From: Ravibacter sp964559125
GTDB lineage: Bacteria; Bacteroidota; Bacteroidia; Cytophagales; Spirosomataceae
Direction of reading: 5' to 3'
NCBI GenBank assembly: GCA_964559125.1
Contig: CAZLGW010000028.1
Coordinates: 10,998-74,997, forward strand
DNA length: 64,000 nucleotides
Under the pieces are notes generated by a model that worked only from the letters and a program-made list of their open reading frames with translations, was not told where the DNA came from and made no database searches. The translations under genes were made by a program, and so were the position numbers. Every line of letters begins with the position of its first letter. The first letter of the stretch is position 1. Of the stretch, positions 1 through 7,648 are shown in pieces.

Positions 1-146
1 CCCATATCTATGGTGTCGAAACCCACTTCCAGCAATGCCTGGATGTAATTTGCTTTTGTTTCGGTAGGGATAAAGGTATGCAGACCCTGCCATGCGTCTC
101 TGGGACATTCTACAAGCTTCAGGATGTCGTTGCGCTCGGCCGGCAT
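1..146 (-). CDS. Hydroxymethylglutaryl-CoA lyase, N-terminal part (cut by window edge)
   Basis: Partial gene reading off the left edge; only the first 48 codons are present, from an ATG at 146. HMG-CoA lyase splits 3-hydroxy-3-methylglutaryl-CoA into acetyl-CoA and acetoacetate in the last step of leucine breakdown. The fragment has the family start: the strand bearing ECPRDAWQG, whose Arg is the conserved catalytic residue, then FIPTETKANYIQALL and GFDTIDMG. The start lies 4 bp after the stop of the upstream beta-barrel gene, so the two are probably co-transcribed although their functions look unrelated. Family assignment is from motif recall; the rest of the TIM barrel is outside the window. 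Confidence 0.8.
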   Translation of the reverse strand, partial: MPAERNDILKLVECPRDAWQGLHTFIPTETKANYIQALLEVGFDTIDM

Positions 147-150
147 AGCT

Positions 151-855
151 TTAGATCAGGCGAAACCCTAGTGTTATCTGCCAGGATTTCAGCTTTTGCT
201 TAACTGTTGTCGGGTTGTCCCCTGTGTTAATCTGGAAGGAATTAAGGTTAGAGATGGTACCTTCACGCCTGACGTCGATGCTCACGCCGAAAATATCGAG
301 CCCGGCGCCCACCTGATAGCCGAAGATCGCCTCTGACATGGCTTGCGGAGCTGTCGTGTAATACCTGATAGCGTCGCGGATATTCTGGTTGTCGCCTATC
401 CTGAAAGAGGCAACGGGGCCTGCATTTACCCGGAAAGGGCCGCCTTTCAGCCCGAACAGCACCGGTACGTCTATACTGCTGAATTTATAGTCTATCTGTT
501 TTACTATTGGCGTATCGCCGTCGTTGCGTTGTATGTCGAAGCGCCCTCCTTTGGTAGAAACGAGAAATTCCGGCTGGACATAAAAACCTGATCCGAAGCG
601 CATGTATACCCCGCCCGACCAGCCGGTCTTGCTGTCGAAGCTTTCCTGCAGGTTGTCCCTCACTACCTGTCCGTTGTAGTTCAGGTAGGGGTTCCCCTGG
701 GCGTCGTAGCGGGTTGTGAGAAAATTCCCCATCGACAACTGGGAAAGATTAACACCGCCCTTAATCCCCATAGTAAATTTTTTACCCTGTGCGTTTGCTG
801 CATTTACCGCCAAAGCCAGGGCAAAAATGAAAGCAACGATGAAGTTCTTTTTCAT
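151..855 (-). CDS. Outer-membrane beta-barrel protein (PorT-like family)
   Basis: A 234-residue protein beginning MKKNFIVAF with a clear Sec signal peptide (hydrophobic residues about 5-18, cleavage after ANAQ). The mature part alternates polar and hydrophobic strands (GIKGGVNLSQL, GGVYMRFGSGFYVQPEFL, LFGLKGGPFRVNAGPVASF, GYQVGAGLDIFGVSIDVRRE) and ends in a strand ITLGFRLI, as expected for the porin-like barrel family common in Bacteroidota. The open frame extends 28 codons upstream, but the signal peptide fixes the start at 855. It lies 4 bp upstream of the HMG-CoA lyase gene and diverges from radA. Substrate and exact role cannot be read from sequence. Confidence 0.8.
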   Translation of the reverse strand: MKKNFIVAFIFALALAVNAANAQGKKFTMGIKGGVNLSQLSMGNFLTTRYDAQGNPYLNYNGQVVRDNLQESFDSKTGWSGGVYMRFGSGFYVQPEFLVSTKGGRFDIQRNDGDTPIVKQIDYKFSSIDVPVLFGLKGGPFRVNAGPVASFRIGDNQNIRDAIRYYTTAPQAMSEAIFGYQVGAGLDIFGVSIDVRREGTISNLNSFQINTGDNPTTVKQKLKSWQITLGFRLI

Positions 856-1073
856 GGAAAAGAGAATGTTGTGTTTCCGGCAGCCGATCTCCGGTAGCGG
901 CAGCCGGATGAATAACGATCTGACCGGTTGCAAATACATAACCGGATCAATTTTTTTTAAAATCCTCCGGACTTTCTTCCGGTTGATTAACTTGCGAAAT
1001 AATCATGCCAGCAGTTGGGCCGGATGTATGCGAATTGCTGCCGCCGGCGGGCGTCGCAAAATAATCGCTTAAA

Positions 1074-2450
1074 ATGTCAAAACAAAAAACGGTATTTGTG
1101 TGCCAGGAATGCGGGCATAGTTCGGCCAAATGGCTCGGCAGGTGTCCTTCCTGTCATGCGTGGAATTCGCTGGTGGAGGAGATTTCCGAGCCGAGAGAAG
1201 AGAGAACGAGAAAGGTGTGGAAATCTGTAGCTGTTTCCGGGAAACCTAAGCCGATCCCCGCTATCATATATGAAAAAGAACCCCGGCTGGTTACCGGCGA
1301 CCTGGAGCTTGACAGGGTTTTGGGTGGTGGAATCGTGCCCGGGTCGCTGATCCTGATCGGTGGAGAGCCGGGAATAGGTAAATCTACGCTGATGCTGCAG
1401 GTAGCGATGGCCCTGAAAAATCACCGGGTACTCTATGTCTCAGGCGAAGAATCGGAAAGCCAGATCAAGCTCAGGGCGGAAAGGATGGCTGGAACAGGTG
1501 AAAACTGTTTTGTATTGGCCGAGACATTTACCGACAGTATTTTCAGGCATTCGGAAGATCTGCAGCCCCATCTGATGATCGTGGATTCTGTGCAGACGCT
1601 CCAGTCGCCGTTGCTGGAATCATCGCCGGGCAGCATAGCGCAGGTACGCCAATCGGCATCGGAGCTGATGAAATATGCAAAAGAGACGGGTATCCCGGTT
1701 TTCCTGATAGGACATATTACAAAAGACGGCTCCATCGCCGGTCCGAAGACGCTCGAGCATATGGTTGATACGGTGATCCAGTTTGAAGGAGACCGGCATA
1801 CGACCTACAGGATACTGAGGACCAGTAAGAACCGGTTCGGTAATACTTCCGAGCTGGGTATTTACGAGATGCAGTCTTCAGGGCTGCGGCAGGTCAACAA
1901 TCCTTCCGAATTACTCATACCCCAGCGCGAAGGGCCGGTGAGCGGTGTGGTGATCGGGTCGATGCTGGAAGGGAACAGGCCTTTGAAAATTGAGATCCAG
2001 TCGCTGGTAAGTGTAGCAACCTACGGAACGCCCCAAAGGACCAGCAACGGGTACGATACGAGGAGGCTTCAGATGCTCCTGGCAGTGCTTGAAAAAAGAT
2101 GCGGCTATAAATTTGCTGTGCAGGACGTATTTCTGAACGTGGCCGGCGGGATGCGCGTAGAAGACCCGGCTATAGATCTGGCAGTGGCTGTTTCATTGTA
2201 CTCGTCTTACGAAGATATTCCCATACCTATGGATACCTGCTTCGTGGGGGAGGTAGGCCTTGGCGGAGAGATCAGGGCCGTCAACAGGATAGAAGCCAGG
2301 ATCAACGAAGCGGCGAAGCTGGGTTTCAAAAGGATATACCTGTCCAGGTACAACCTGAAGGATGGAGTAGAAAAGAACGCACAAGGACTGGAGATCAGGG
2401 CTGTCGGGTCGCTGGGAGACCTGTTTACACTAATAGAGAGTAATGACTGA
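1074..2450 (+). CDS. radA: DNA repair protein RadA (Sms)
   Basis: RadA is a RecA-related, DnaB-like ATPase that promotes branch migration during recombination repair. The 458-residue length is normal. The N-terminal zinc finger is present (Cys10, Cys13, Cys24, Cys27). The ATPase domain has Walker A GGEPGIGKST at about 96-105 and the RadA signature KNRFG at about 252-256. The C-terminal third is the Lon-protease-like domain (GGMRVEDPAIDLAVAV, FVGEVGLGGEIRAV). The ATG at 1074 is immediately followed by the zinc finger, which supports this start. It is convergent with the nucleotidyltransferase gene, with only 12 bp between stops. Confidence 0.97.
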   Translation: MSKQKTVFVCQECGHSSAKWLGRCPSCHAWNSLVEEISEPREERTRKVWKSVAVSGKPKPIPAIIYEKEPRLVTGDLELDRVLGGGIVPGSLILIGGEPGIGKSTLMLQVAMALKNHRVLYVSGEESESQIKLRAERMAGTGENCFVLAETFTDSIFRHSEDLQPHLMIVDSVQTLQSPLLESSPGSIAQVRQSASELMKYAKETGIPVFLIGHITKDGSIAGPKTLEHMVDTVIQFEGDRHTTYRILRTSKNRFGNTSELGIYEMQSSGLRQVNNPSELLIPQREGPVSGVVIGSMLEGNRPLKIEIQSLVSVATYGTPQRTSNGYDTRRLQMLLAVLEKRCGYKFAVQDVFLNVAGGMRVEDPAIDLAVAVSLYSSYEDIPIPMDTCFVGEVGLGGEIRAVNRIEARINEAAKLGFKRIYLSRYNLKDGVEKNAQGLEIRAVGSLGDLFTLIESND

Positions 2451-2462
2451 GAAGGAAGCCGG

Positions 2463-3554
2463 TTATGCCGGATGCTCCCTGTACCATTTCAGCTTCTGCC
2501 TGTGCAGCCGGAAGCTAGTAAGAAAGCGGATATGCTCTTTCAGTATTTTGAATTTGTAAGAAAAGTCCCTTGTCGTAACAGATTGCCTGAAGTACGTCCA
2601 CGAAGCATTGTCGGGAAGAGGCGGGAGGCGATACCAGGTATCCCGTAAATCTCCAGTATTTACATTCTGACCTGCTGCCGGGAATTCCGGTTTCCAGTCA
2701 TATCCCAGTTCCCGCAGAATGCCCAGACTGCGGCTAAGCAGCTTCCTGATCCCTTTTTCCCCGGCGATCCTGTCTACCAGCGCCCAGTCGGTTTGCGGGC
2801 CGTAGCGATCCATATAAGCTTTCAGGTCTGCCACGTATTTTAGCCGGTTCCAGTCTTCCTTTCCTCCATGGTTGACAATCATCATCAGGAATTGGTATTC
2901 ATTGGAGAGAACAGGAATCTGATGGTTCAAAAACTCCATTTGAACGGTGTAAGGGCTAAAATCTGCCGGACCGAAGTCAAAGCACAGACGTGGGTAGGCA
3001 ATGCTCCAATGCAGTTCAACGACCGACTTTTTATAGCCGGATACATCCGTGCTTTTAAGCGGGATATGATAATCCGAATCGAGAAAGTCTGATACAATCG
3101 GTTCACGGGAGCTGAGGAGCGCCTTGTGGAAAGGCAGGATGCTATAATCGTTTCCTTTAAGCGCTTCCATAAGAGGAGTGAGGTGCTCTCTGGCTACAAA
3201 AAGGTCAATATCACCCGGCGCACGCATTTTGATGTCGTCGAAAAGCCAATGCGACCATACCACTCCCTTGTAGAAATGTACCGGGATTCCCAGATCGGAC
3301 GCCAGGCTGTTGATTTTAATGGTTTCGCCGGCTTGCAGGAGTGTAGAAAAAGTATTCCCCTGGTAGGTGTTCTCCAGCTTTTTCCGGGCTTCAATCGTCA
3401 GGATATCCTTGTCTATTTTATCAAATGCGTAATTCAGGATACGGTTTCCGAGGATGATACGCTCCATTTCATTGCTGTCCAGACCTTCGGCGCTCACGGC
3501 GGCTCCGGAGGAGAAGCAAGTCGAGATAATATAATCCAGTTCCCGCGAAATCAT
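2463..3554 (-). CDS. Nucleotidyltransferase-fold protein of a lasso-like RiPP cassette
   Basis: A 363-residue member of the uncharacterised nucleotidyltransferase family (PF14907 type) often found in lasso-peptide clusters. Seen: HFYKGVVWSHWLFDD followed by RAPGDIDLFV, matching the family core in which the GDIDLFV strand carries the metal-binding Asp pair; then a long helical C-terminal half with the VELHWSIA segment typical of these proteins. I chose the ATG at 3554 rather than the open frame's 3647, because the kinase gene stops at 3559 and the shorter start leaves a 4-bp gap. It is the last gene of the four-gene operon. Substrate is unknown; in lasso clusters this family is taken to be a tailoring enzyme. 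Confidence 0.75.
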   Translation of the reverse strand: MISRELDYIISTCFSSGAAVSAEGLDSNEMERIILGNRILNYAFDKIDKDILTIEARKKLENTYQGNTFSTLLQAGETIKINSLASDLGIPVHFYKGVVWSHWLFDDIKMRAPGDIDLFVAREHLTPLMEALKGNDYSILPFHKALLSSREPIVSDFLDSDYHIPLKSTDVSGYKKSVVELHWSIAYPRLCFDFGPADFSPYTVQMEFLNHQIPVLSNEYQFLMMIVNHGGKEDWNRLKYVADLKAYMDRYGPQTDWALVDRIAGEKGIRKLLSRSLGILRELGYDWKPEFPAAGQNVNTGDLRDTWYRLPPLPDNASWTYFRQSVTTRDFSYKFKILKEHIRFLTSFRLHRQKLKWYREHPA

Positions 3555-3558
3555 GGCT

Positions 3559-4458
3559 TCAATGTGAAATTTTATCCCGTACCCATTCCTCCAACGCTCC
3601 AAATCCGTCCGGTCGTCTTTGTGCGAAAGCTTTGGCGTTTGTCGCACACATCATACTCTGCCTGAAATGCTGCTGAAGCACTTCAGGGGTCAGAAACTGG
3701 TTAGGCATAGGGAAATGCTTCAGTGTTTCTACCGGCAGCTCCATCGGGCTCATTTGTTTTACATCGGGGAGTGTGTCGTCGCGGTGCAGGAAATACAGGC
3801 GGCCCAGCTGGACCGGAGCAGCGCTGAAGTTCTCCCGGGGCAGCAACGCAAATTTATTGATCCCTTCCGAAACCGGTGTCAGCTCCTCCTTGCGATAGCC
3901 CAGCCCGGCGACGGTATTCTCCCAGATTTTCAATTGTGGATAGGCCGGCAGGATAAACGGCTGCCCATTCCCATCAAAACAGATCGCCGTAAGGTCGTCG
4001 CTTAGCAGCGGACAACCTGCTTTTACAAAAGCGGCGCTGGTAGTAGATTTGCCTGCTCCGGGCGCACCCATAAAAACCCAGCCGGTATCCCCGACCCTGA
4101 TCGCACTTGCATGGAGCAGATAGTATTTTCGTTGGAACAGAATCATTCCGATTGCTTCCGATACGGTAAAAAGGCTAAGCAAGTCGGGGTCGCCGGCTAT
4201 AACGTCGACTTCGAGCAGCCGGCCGGCCGAGGCTCTGAAAGTGGCTACACCCTCCCAAAAAAGCCAGAGCGCTCCATCCGCACCAATGGCTGTCTCCGCC
4301 GTGATCCCCCTCCGGTGGATAGTCGTAACTTCCAATTGGGGGCATATCAGCTTTTTTCGGAGGATCACAAAGTCGTCGGCTGCAGCCGTAGCGCCGTTGC
4401 ATTCCGGCAGCTCAATTTCCGAGGAGAAGTTCAGGCAATAGGCGTGGTATCTGTACAT
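3559..4458 (-). CDS. HPr-kinase-like serine kinase of a lasso-like RiPP cassette
   Basis: A 299-residue protein related to the C-terminal domain of HPr kinase/phosphorylase. Seen: LHASAI, then the P-loop GAPGAGKST at about 132-139, then LLSDDLTAI with the acidic pair that binds metal, then LPAYPQLKIW, the same order as in HprK. The N-terminal 110 residues do not resemble HprK. Related kinases in lasso-peptide clusters (PadeK for paeninodin, ThcoK) phosphorylate the C-terminal Ser of the precursor; the match in context suggests a similar role here, which is inference. ATG at 4458 is used; the open frame also allows a TTG one codon earlier. It is 12 bp downstream of the B2 gene. Confidence 0.8.
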   Translation of the reverse strand: MYRYHAYCLNFSSEIELPECNGATAAADDFVILRKKLICPQLEVTTIHRRGITAETAIGADGALWLFWEGVATFRASAGRLLEVDVIAGDPDLLSLFTVSEAIGMILFQRKYYLLHASAIRVGDTGWVFMGAPGAGKSTTSAAFVKAGCPLLSDDLTAICFDGNGQPFILPAYPQLKIWENTVAGLGYRKEELTPVSEGINKFALLPRENFSAAPVQLGRLYFLHRDDTLPDVKQMSPMELPVETLKHFPMPNQFLTPEVLQQHFRQSMMCATNAKAFAQRRPDGFGALEEWVRDKISH

Positions 4459-4470
4459 CAACTCTTTATA

Positions 4471-4902
4471 TTAATCCCACACCCAAAGCGGCTGGTATTG
4501 AGTAGGCAGGTCGCCGATAATTGTTTTCCCTTTTTTTTCAACCCAGGCATGAAACTCAAAACCTTTTACGATGTCTTTGTTTACGCCGATATGCATCACA
4601 ACTCCTTCGGATTTTCCGAGCAGGTACTTGGCTGCCAGCGATTGCGGGAGGCAGAGCAGCCTGAAAGGCAAAATCCTGGCGGCGCTTTCTACCGCCCATA
4701 CTACGTCGGCGACTTCTGCATCAGGAACGGGTTTTCGCGGAAACCGGCTGCTAAGCCTGGAGTACCATTTTTTAAAGGTTGCAAACGACATCAACTTCAG
4801 CGATATACCGATAACCGTAAGCACCCATGCAGCCCGGATCCAGTAGGCTTTTTGCCTGCTGCTCAGCAGTCCCCACTTTTTTATGGCTGTTGTCAGGCGC
4901 AT
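4471..4902 (-). CDS. Lasso-peptide biosynthesis B2-type (transglutaminase-like) protease
   Basis: A 143-residue protein matching the B2 leader peptidase of lasso-peptide systems (PF13471 family). The catalytic triad is visible: Cys84 in LLCLPQSLA, His118 in FHAWVE, and Asp131 in IIGD, with the family sequence HIGV between Cys and His. An N-terminal hydrophobic stretch around residues 22-37 could be a membrane segment. In known systems B2 cuts the leader from the precursor with the help of the PqqD-like B1 protein, encoded here just upstream (15-bp gap). All catalytic residues are intact, so this is not a decayed gene. Confidence 0.88.
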   Translation of the reverse strand: MRLTTAIKKWGLLSSRQKAYWIRAAWVLTVIGISLKLMSFATFKKWYSRLSSRFPRKPVPDAEVADVVWAVESAARILPFRLLCLPQSLAAKYLLGKSEGVVMHIGVNKDIVKGFEFHAWVEKKGKTIIGDLPTQYQPLWVWD

Positions 4903-4917
4903 ATCTACGATTGATGC

Positions 4918-5205
4918 TTAGGAAGAAGCCTCGATGAGCCCGTTCTTTTTCAGGTTGTCTATCAGGGCTTCAAGGTCGGCGATACATTGATTTTCGTCAA
5001 CTTCGTATGCTTCGGTCACCCGCTTCGACAGGTCGTTGATGCTCAGCGGGGCATCTTTCTGTAAAACCGACCATACAAAGCTCCCTACCCCTTCCAATCC
5101 GAAGTATTTACCCGCTTCATAGTCCAGGATCACCGTTTCGTCGGATACTTCCGAAGCAACCAGTTTGGGCGATAACCTGTATTTTATATTTTTCGGAGCG
5201 TCCAT
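4918..5205 (-). CDS. PqqD-like RiPP recognition element (lasso B1 type)
   Basis: A 95-residue PqqD-fold protein. The pattern SEVSDETVILDYEAGKYF followed by GLEGVGSFVWSVL is the RiPP recognition element core, and the C-terminal half (about 55-93) is the helical part ending DLEALIDNLKKNGLIE. Such domains bind the leader of a ribosomal precursor peptide and present it to the maturation enzymes. It is the first gene of the minus-strand operon with B2, the HPr-like kinase and the nucleotidyltransferase. A TAACTTTG -7-like site lies about 30 bp before the ATG. No precursor gene is recognisable next to it. Confidence 0.88.
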   Translation of the reverse strand: MDAPKNIKYRLSPKLVASEVSDETVILDYEAGKYFGLEGVGSFVWSVLQKDAPLSINDLSKRVTEAYEVDENQCIADLEALIDNLKKNGLIEASS

Positions 5206-5235
5206 AGTTCGACAAGCTGACTGATTCTAAAAACA

Positions 5236-5243
5236 CAAAGTTA
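5236..5243 (-). promoter_or_regulatory. Candidate -7 box of the RiPP cassette operon
   Basis: On the minus strand this reads TAACTTTG, a perfect fit to the Bacteroidota TAnnTTTG element. It lies about 30 bp before the pqqD-like start, giving a predicted leader of roughly 25 nt. A clear TTTG element at the -33 position was not seen, so the call rests on the -7 box alone. Confidence 0.45.
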
Positions 5244-5340
5244 AAATAAATTCTTCATGACAGACGGCATATCCGCGCCGGCGGCAGGACTATTGCGTGT
5301 TAAAATACCTATCTGGCGACATTGGAGAAATGATTTGGGT

Positions 5341-5354
5341 ATGAGTGCACTCAT
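5341..5354. repeat. 14-bp perfect palindrome in the divergent region
   Basis: ATGAGTGCACTCAT is its own reverse complement. It sits about 150 bp from both flanking start codons. It could be an operator, but roughly four such palindromes are expected by chance in 64 kb, so significance is low. Confidence 0.3.
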
Positions 5355-5509
5355 TGTGGGAGGAGGGATGTAGTTTCATAATGATAAGATATCTGGGGAG
5401 AAGATTGAATAATTGATTCATTTTCTGCAATTTTATATGGTGTTCCGGGGCAAAGCATACCAATCCCCAGATCCTGTATTAGATGAGAAAACATATCTGT
5501 TTATTAAAG

Positions 5510-5725
5510 ATGACAACATTTCAGGTATCTGTTCCCGAGAGCAAAATTTCTTCATTTAGGGAGTTCATGGAGGCCATTGGAGCAGAGTATTCAGAATTCA
5601 CTTCCGGTTTCGAACTAACTGAAGAACAAAAAAAGCTGTTAGATAAGATAGATGACATTCCTCCGTCGGAATACACTCCGGCTAATGTATTCTTGCAGCA
5701 AATAAGAAGAGAGTATGAACTATAA
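5510..5725 (+). CDS. Putative antitoxin of a RelE/ParE-type pair
   Basis: A small acidic protein (71 residues from the ATG at 5510, 80 if the ATG at 5483 is used). It is called antitoxin from its position: its 3' end overlaps the toxin start by 11 bp, the usual order for type II modules. Visible features are a possible N-terminal beta segment FQVSVPESK and a helix SFREFMEAIGAEY, then a charged ELTEEQKKLLDKIDD segment and a C-terminal helix NVFLQQIRREYEL suited to wrap the toxin. The family is common in Bacteroidota but I cannot name it. The start choice is uncertain; no strong ribosome-binding site separates the two ATGs. Confidence 0.65.
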   Translation: MTTFQVSVPESKISSFREFMEAIGAEYSEFTSGFELTEEQKKLLDKIDDIPPSEYTPANVFLQQIRREYEL

Positions 5726-6011
5726 GGTGATACTTTCACCTGTTGCCAAAGCAGACATCCGGCAGGCAGTTAAATACTATACTTTGAAAGTTTCTGAAAC
5801 GGTAGCCGAAAATTTCCTCAGTGAATTGGAAAACGCTATCAAGGTGATTGCGATTAATCCGTTTTTTCAAGTGTACTATAAAGAAAACCGGGGTCTTCCC
5901 ATGAGGAAGTTTCCCTATATTATCATTTTTAAGGTCGATAAACCGGAACAGACCGTATTTGTGAAAGCTATATTCCATACATCTCAGAATCCGGAAAAGT
6001 ACCCTGAGTAG
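5715..6011 (+). CDS. RelE/ParE-family toxin
   Basis: A 98-residue member of the RelE/ParE toxin fold. The N-terminal strand YKVILSPVAKADIRQAVKYY, the helix with AENFLSELENAIKVIAINP, and the C-terminal strands FPYIIIFKVD and VFVKAIFHTSQNPEKY are the standard order beta-alpha-alpha-beta-beta-beta; the His in FHTSQNP matches the HxxRxP-like end motif of ParE proteins. The target (ribosome-bound mRNA or gyrase) cannot be decided from sequence. It overlaps the antitoxin gene and is 43 bp upstream of the TPR regulator. Confidence 0.85.
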   Translation: MNYKVILSPVAKADIRQAVKYYTLKVSETVAENFLSELENAIKVIAINPFFQVYYKENRGLPMRKFPYIIIFKVDKPEQTVFVKAIFHTSQNPEKYPE

Positions 6012-6054
6012 CTACGTTTCCTTTTCAAAATGATGAGGTGTATCCCCTTAATTC

Positions 6055-7617
6055 ATGTTGCGTACAACCACATTTATTATAATAGTACTGAGTTTTTTAA
6101 GAGCCGGGGCCCAAACCAATGATTGGGTGCTGTATTACCGGCAGACAGACCGGGATTTTACCGGCCCGCGCTCCTTTATCGATTCGCTGGGGAAAATGCC
6201 CCCTCCTTTTGCGAAGGAAGTCATAGAAAGCCTGTCTCATCAACACGGGAATACGGCCCGGGTCATGCTGTCTAAAGCTATTTACACCCGGGAGAACGGC
6301 TTTTTCTTTGAAAAGAACGATTGGCGTACCTGGTGGTCGCGGGCGTTGGAGGAGGCTACCCGAAAGGACGAAATGAACGTACTTTTTGCCGGCTTTTTTT
6401 ATTTCGGCGATTTGTACAACGCGATGCAGAATGTCGATACCGCCACTTTTTACCTGATGAAAGCCGCAGATGTCGCCCGGAAGGCAGGTTATCGGTTCAA
6501 TAAGGAAACCAACCTGGGGGTATTGGTAGGCCATGCTTTATATAAAACGCGTAATTACCGGGAATGCGCCGATTATTGCCTGGAAGCCCTCCCGGATACG
6601 GCCTCGAAAGATCCTATGTTCGTCATCGCTATTTTGAATAACCTGGGGCTCAGCTATAAGCGTCTGGCGAAATACGATTCGGCACAATACTATTTCAGGG
6701 AAGCGGCCGACTATGCTTACAGGCACGATATCAAAGTATGGTGGGGCATAGCGACCGGCAATATCGGTGATGCGCTGTATGAGCAGGGCAGGGAACCGGA
6801 AGCAATACGCTATTGGAAAGCAGATTATGATTCGTGTATGAAATACGGCGAGCCGCTCAGCGCTTTCCTGTCGGGGGCTTTTATAGGTCGCTACGAGTTT
6901 AAAAACGGCGACCGGTCGAAAGCGATGGCTAACGTGCAGCAGGCCTTCAGGCAAAGCGCCGGGAAAAGCCTTGTAAACGAGCTGGCGATAAGTGAAATCC
7001 TGGGCGACTTTTATGTAGCGCTGGGAAAAAAAGATTCGGCTGCCTATTTTAAAGATTTTCATGGACGGCTGAGAGATTCCCTTTCAGCGGTCCATCAGCG
7101 AAACAACTATTCTTTTCTCAAACTGAAGCTCGACTATGAGAACAGTCAGCAGGAAGCGCAGACCCTCATGATGGAAAAGGAGACGGAGGTGTGGCGGCGG
7201 AATATGCTTTTGGTATCGCTGCTGGTGATGGGGTTGGTGTCGGCTTTTTTATACAATCGCCAACGAAAGAAAATGCAGTCCGGATACCGGCAAGAGGCCG
7301 GTGCTGCGGAAGAGTTGGCCGCACAGGAAAACCTCGCAAGCAAAACGCTGCTTACGGACCACGACTGGCTCAATTTCAAAGATTCTTTTGATAGGTCGTA
7401 TCCCGGCTTCTTCGGGCGCCTCAAAATAGCAGCTCCGGGTGTTACTTCGGCCGAAACCCGGCTGGCTGCCCTGATGAAGCTTAACCTCGGAAGCAAAGAG
7501 ATGGCCGTTATGCAGGGAATAAGCCTGGGTGCTGTCCGTGTGACCAAAAGCCGCCTGCGGGCGAGGCTGGGCCTTTCGGCGAAAGATAGTCTCGAAGAGT
7601 TTATACAAAAATTATGA
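6055..7617 (+). CDS. Membrane TPR protein with C-terminal HTH (Bacteroidota-type regulator)
   Basis: A 520-residue protein with an N-terminal signal peptide (about 1-19), a periplasmic helical-repeat region with TPR-like pairs (for example AILNNLGLSYKRLAKYDSAQYYFREA and the IATGNIGDALYEQGREPEAIRYW stretch), one transmembrane helix (MLLVSLLVMGLVSAFLY, about 386-402), a charged coiled-coil (RQRKKMQSGYRQEAGAAEEL) and a cytoplasmic LuxR-like helix-turn-helix (AETRLAALMKLNLGSKEMA, then AVRVTKSRLRARLGL). This architecture is a known Bacteroidota one-component membrane regulator. It directly precedes the beta-helix T9SS cargo, which may be its target; that is inference. The stop codon is the first base pair set of a strong hairpin. 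Confidence 0.8.
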   Translation: MLRTTTFIIIVLSFLRAGAQTNDWVLYYRQTDRDFTGPRSFIDSLGKMPPPFAKEVIESLSHQHGNTARVMLSKAIYTRENGFFFEKNDWRTWWSRALEEATRKDEMNVLFAGFFYFGDLYNAMQNVDTATFYLMKAADVARKAGYRFNKETNLGVLVGHALYKTRNYRECADYCLEALPDTASKDPMFVIAILNNLGLSYKRLAKYDSAQYYFREAADYAYRHDIKVWWGIATGNIGDALYEQGREPEAIRYWKADYDSCMKYGEPLSAFLSGAFIGRYEFKNGDRSKAMANVQQAFRQSAGKSLVNELAISEILGDFYVALGKKDSAAYFKDFHGRLRDSLSAVHQRNNYSFLKLKLDYENSQQEAQTLMMEKETEVWRRNMLLVSLLVMGLVSAFLYNRQRKKMQSGYRQEAGAAEELAAQENLASKTLLTDHDWLNFKDSFDRSYPGFFGRLKIAAPGVTSAETRLAALMKLNLGSKEMAVMQGISLGAVRVTKSRLRARLGLSAKDSLEEFIQKL

Positions 7618-7648
7618 ATAGGGTCGGGCTGAAGCCCGACCCTATTCA
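7615..7648 (+). terminator. Perfect 15-bp hairpin at the end of the TPR regulator
   Basis: Arms 7615-7629 and 7634-7648 are exact inverted repeats (TGAATAGGGTCGGGC) around a TGAA loop. The left arm begins with the TGA stop codon of the regulator. No T-run follows, so this is a stable 3'-end hairpin that may stop transcription or protect the mRNA end rather than a classic intrinsic terminator. Confidence 0.6.

Larger units (their letters stand above)
5206..5509. other. Gene-poor region between the RiPP cassette and a toxin-antitoxin pair
   Basis: About 300 bp separate the divergent pqqD-like gene and the antitoxin gene. It holds a -7-like box for the minus-strand operon (5236-5243) and a perfect 14-bp palindrome ATGAGTGCACTCAT at 5341-5354. 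Two overlapping short open frames on opposite strands (5257-5373 plus, 38 codons; 5354-5244 minus, 36 codons) are present but have no hallmarks of a lasso precursor. GGGG near 5447 and CCCC near 5465 could form a weak hairpin before the antitoxin start. No other gene was seen. Confidence 0.5.

Noticed and set aside
4111..4914. Long plus-strand open frame across the kinase and B2 genes
   Set aside because: It covers two genes that have clear families on the minus strand; it has no domain and an unnatural composition.
5244..5354. A short minus-strand frame as lasso precursor
   Set aside because: No leader motif, no Gly with acidic residue at the required ring distance, no ribosome-binding site.
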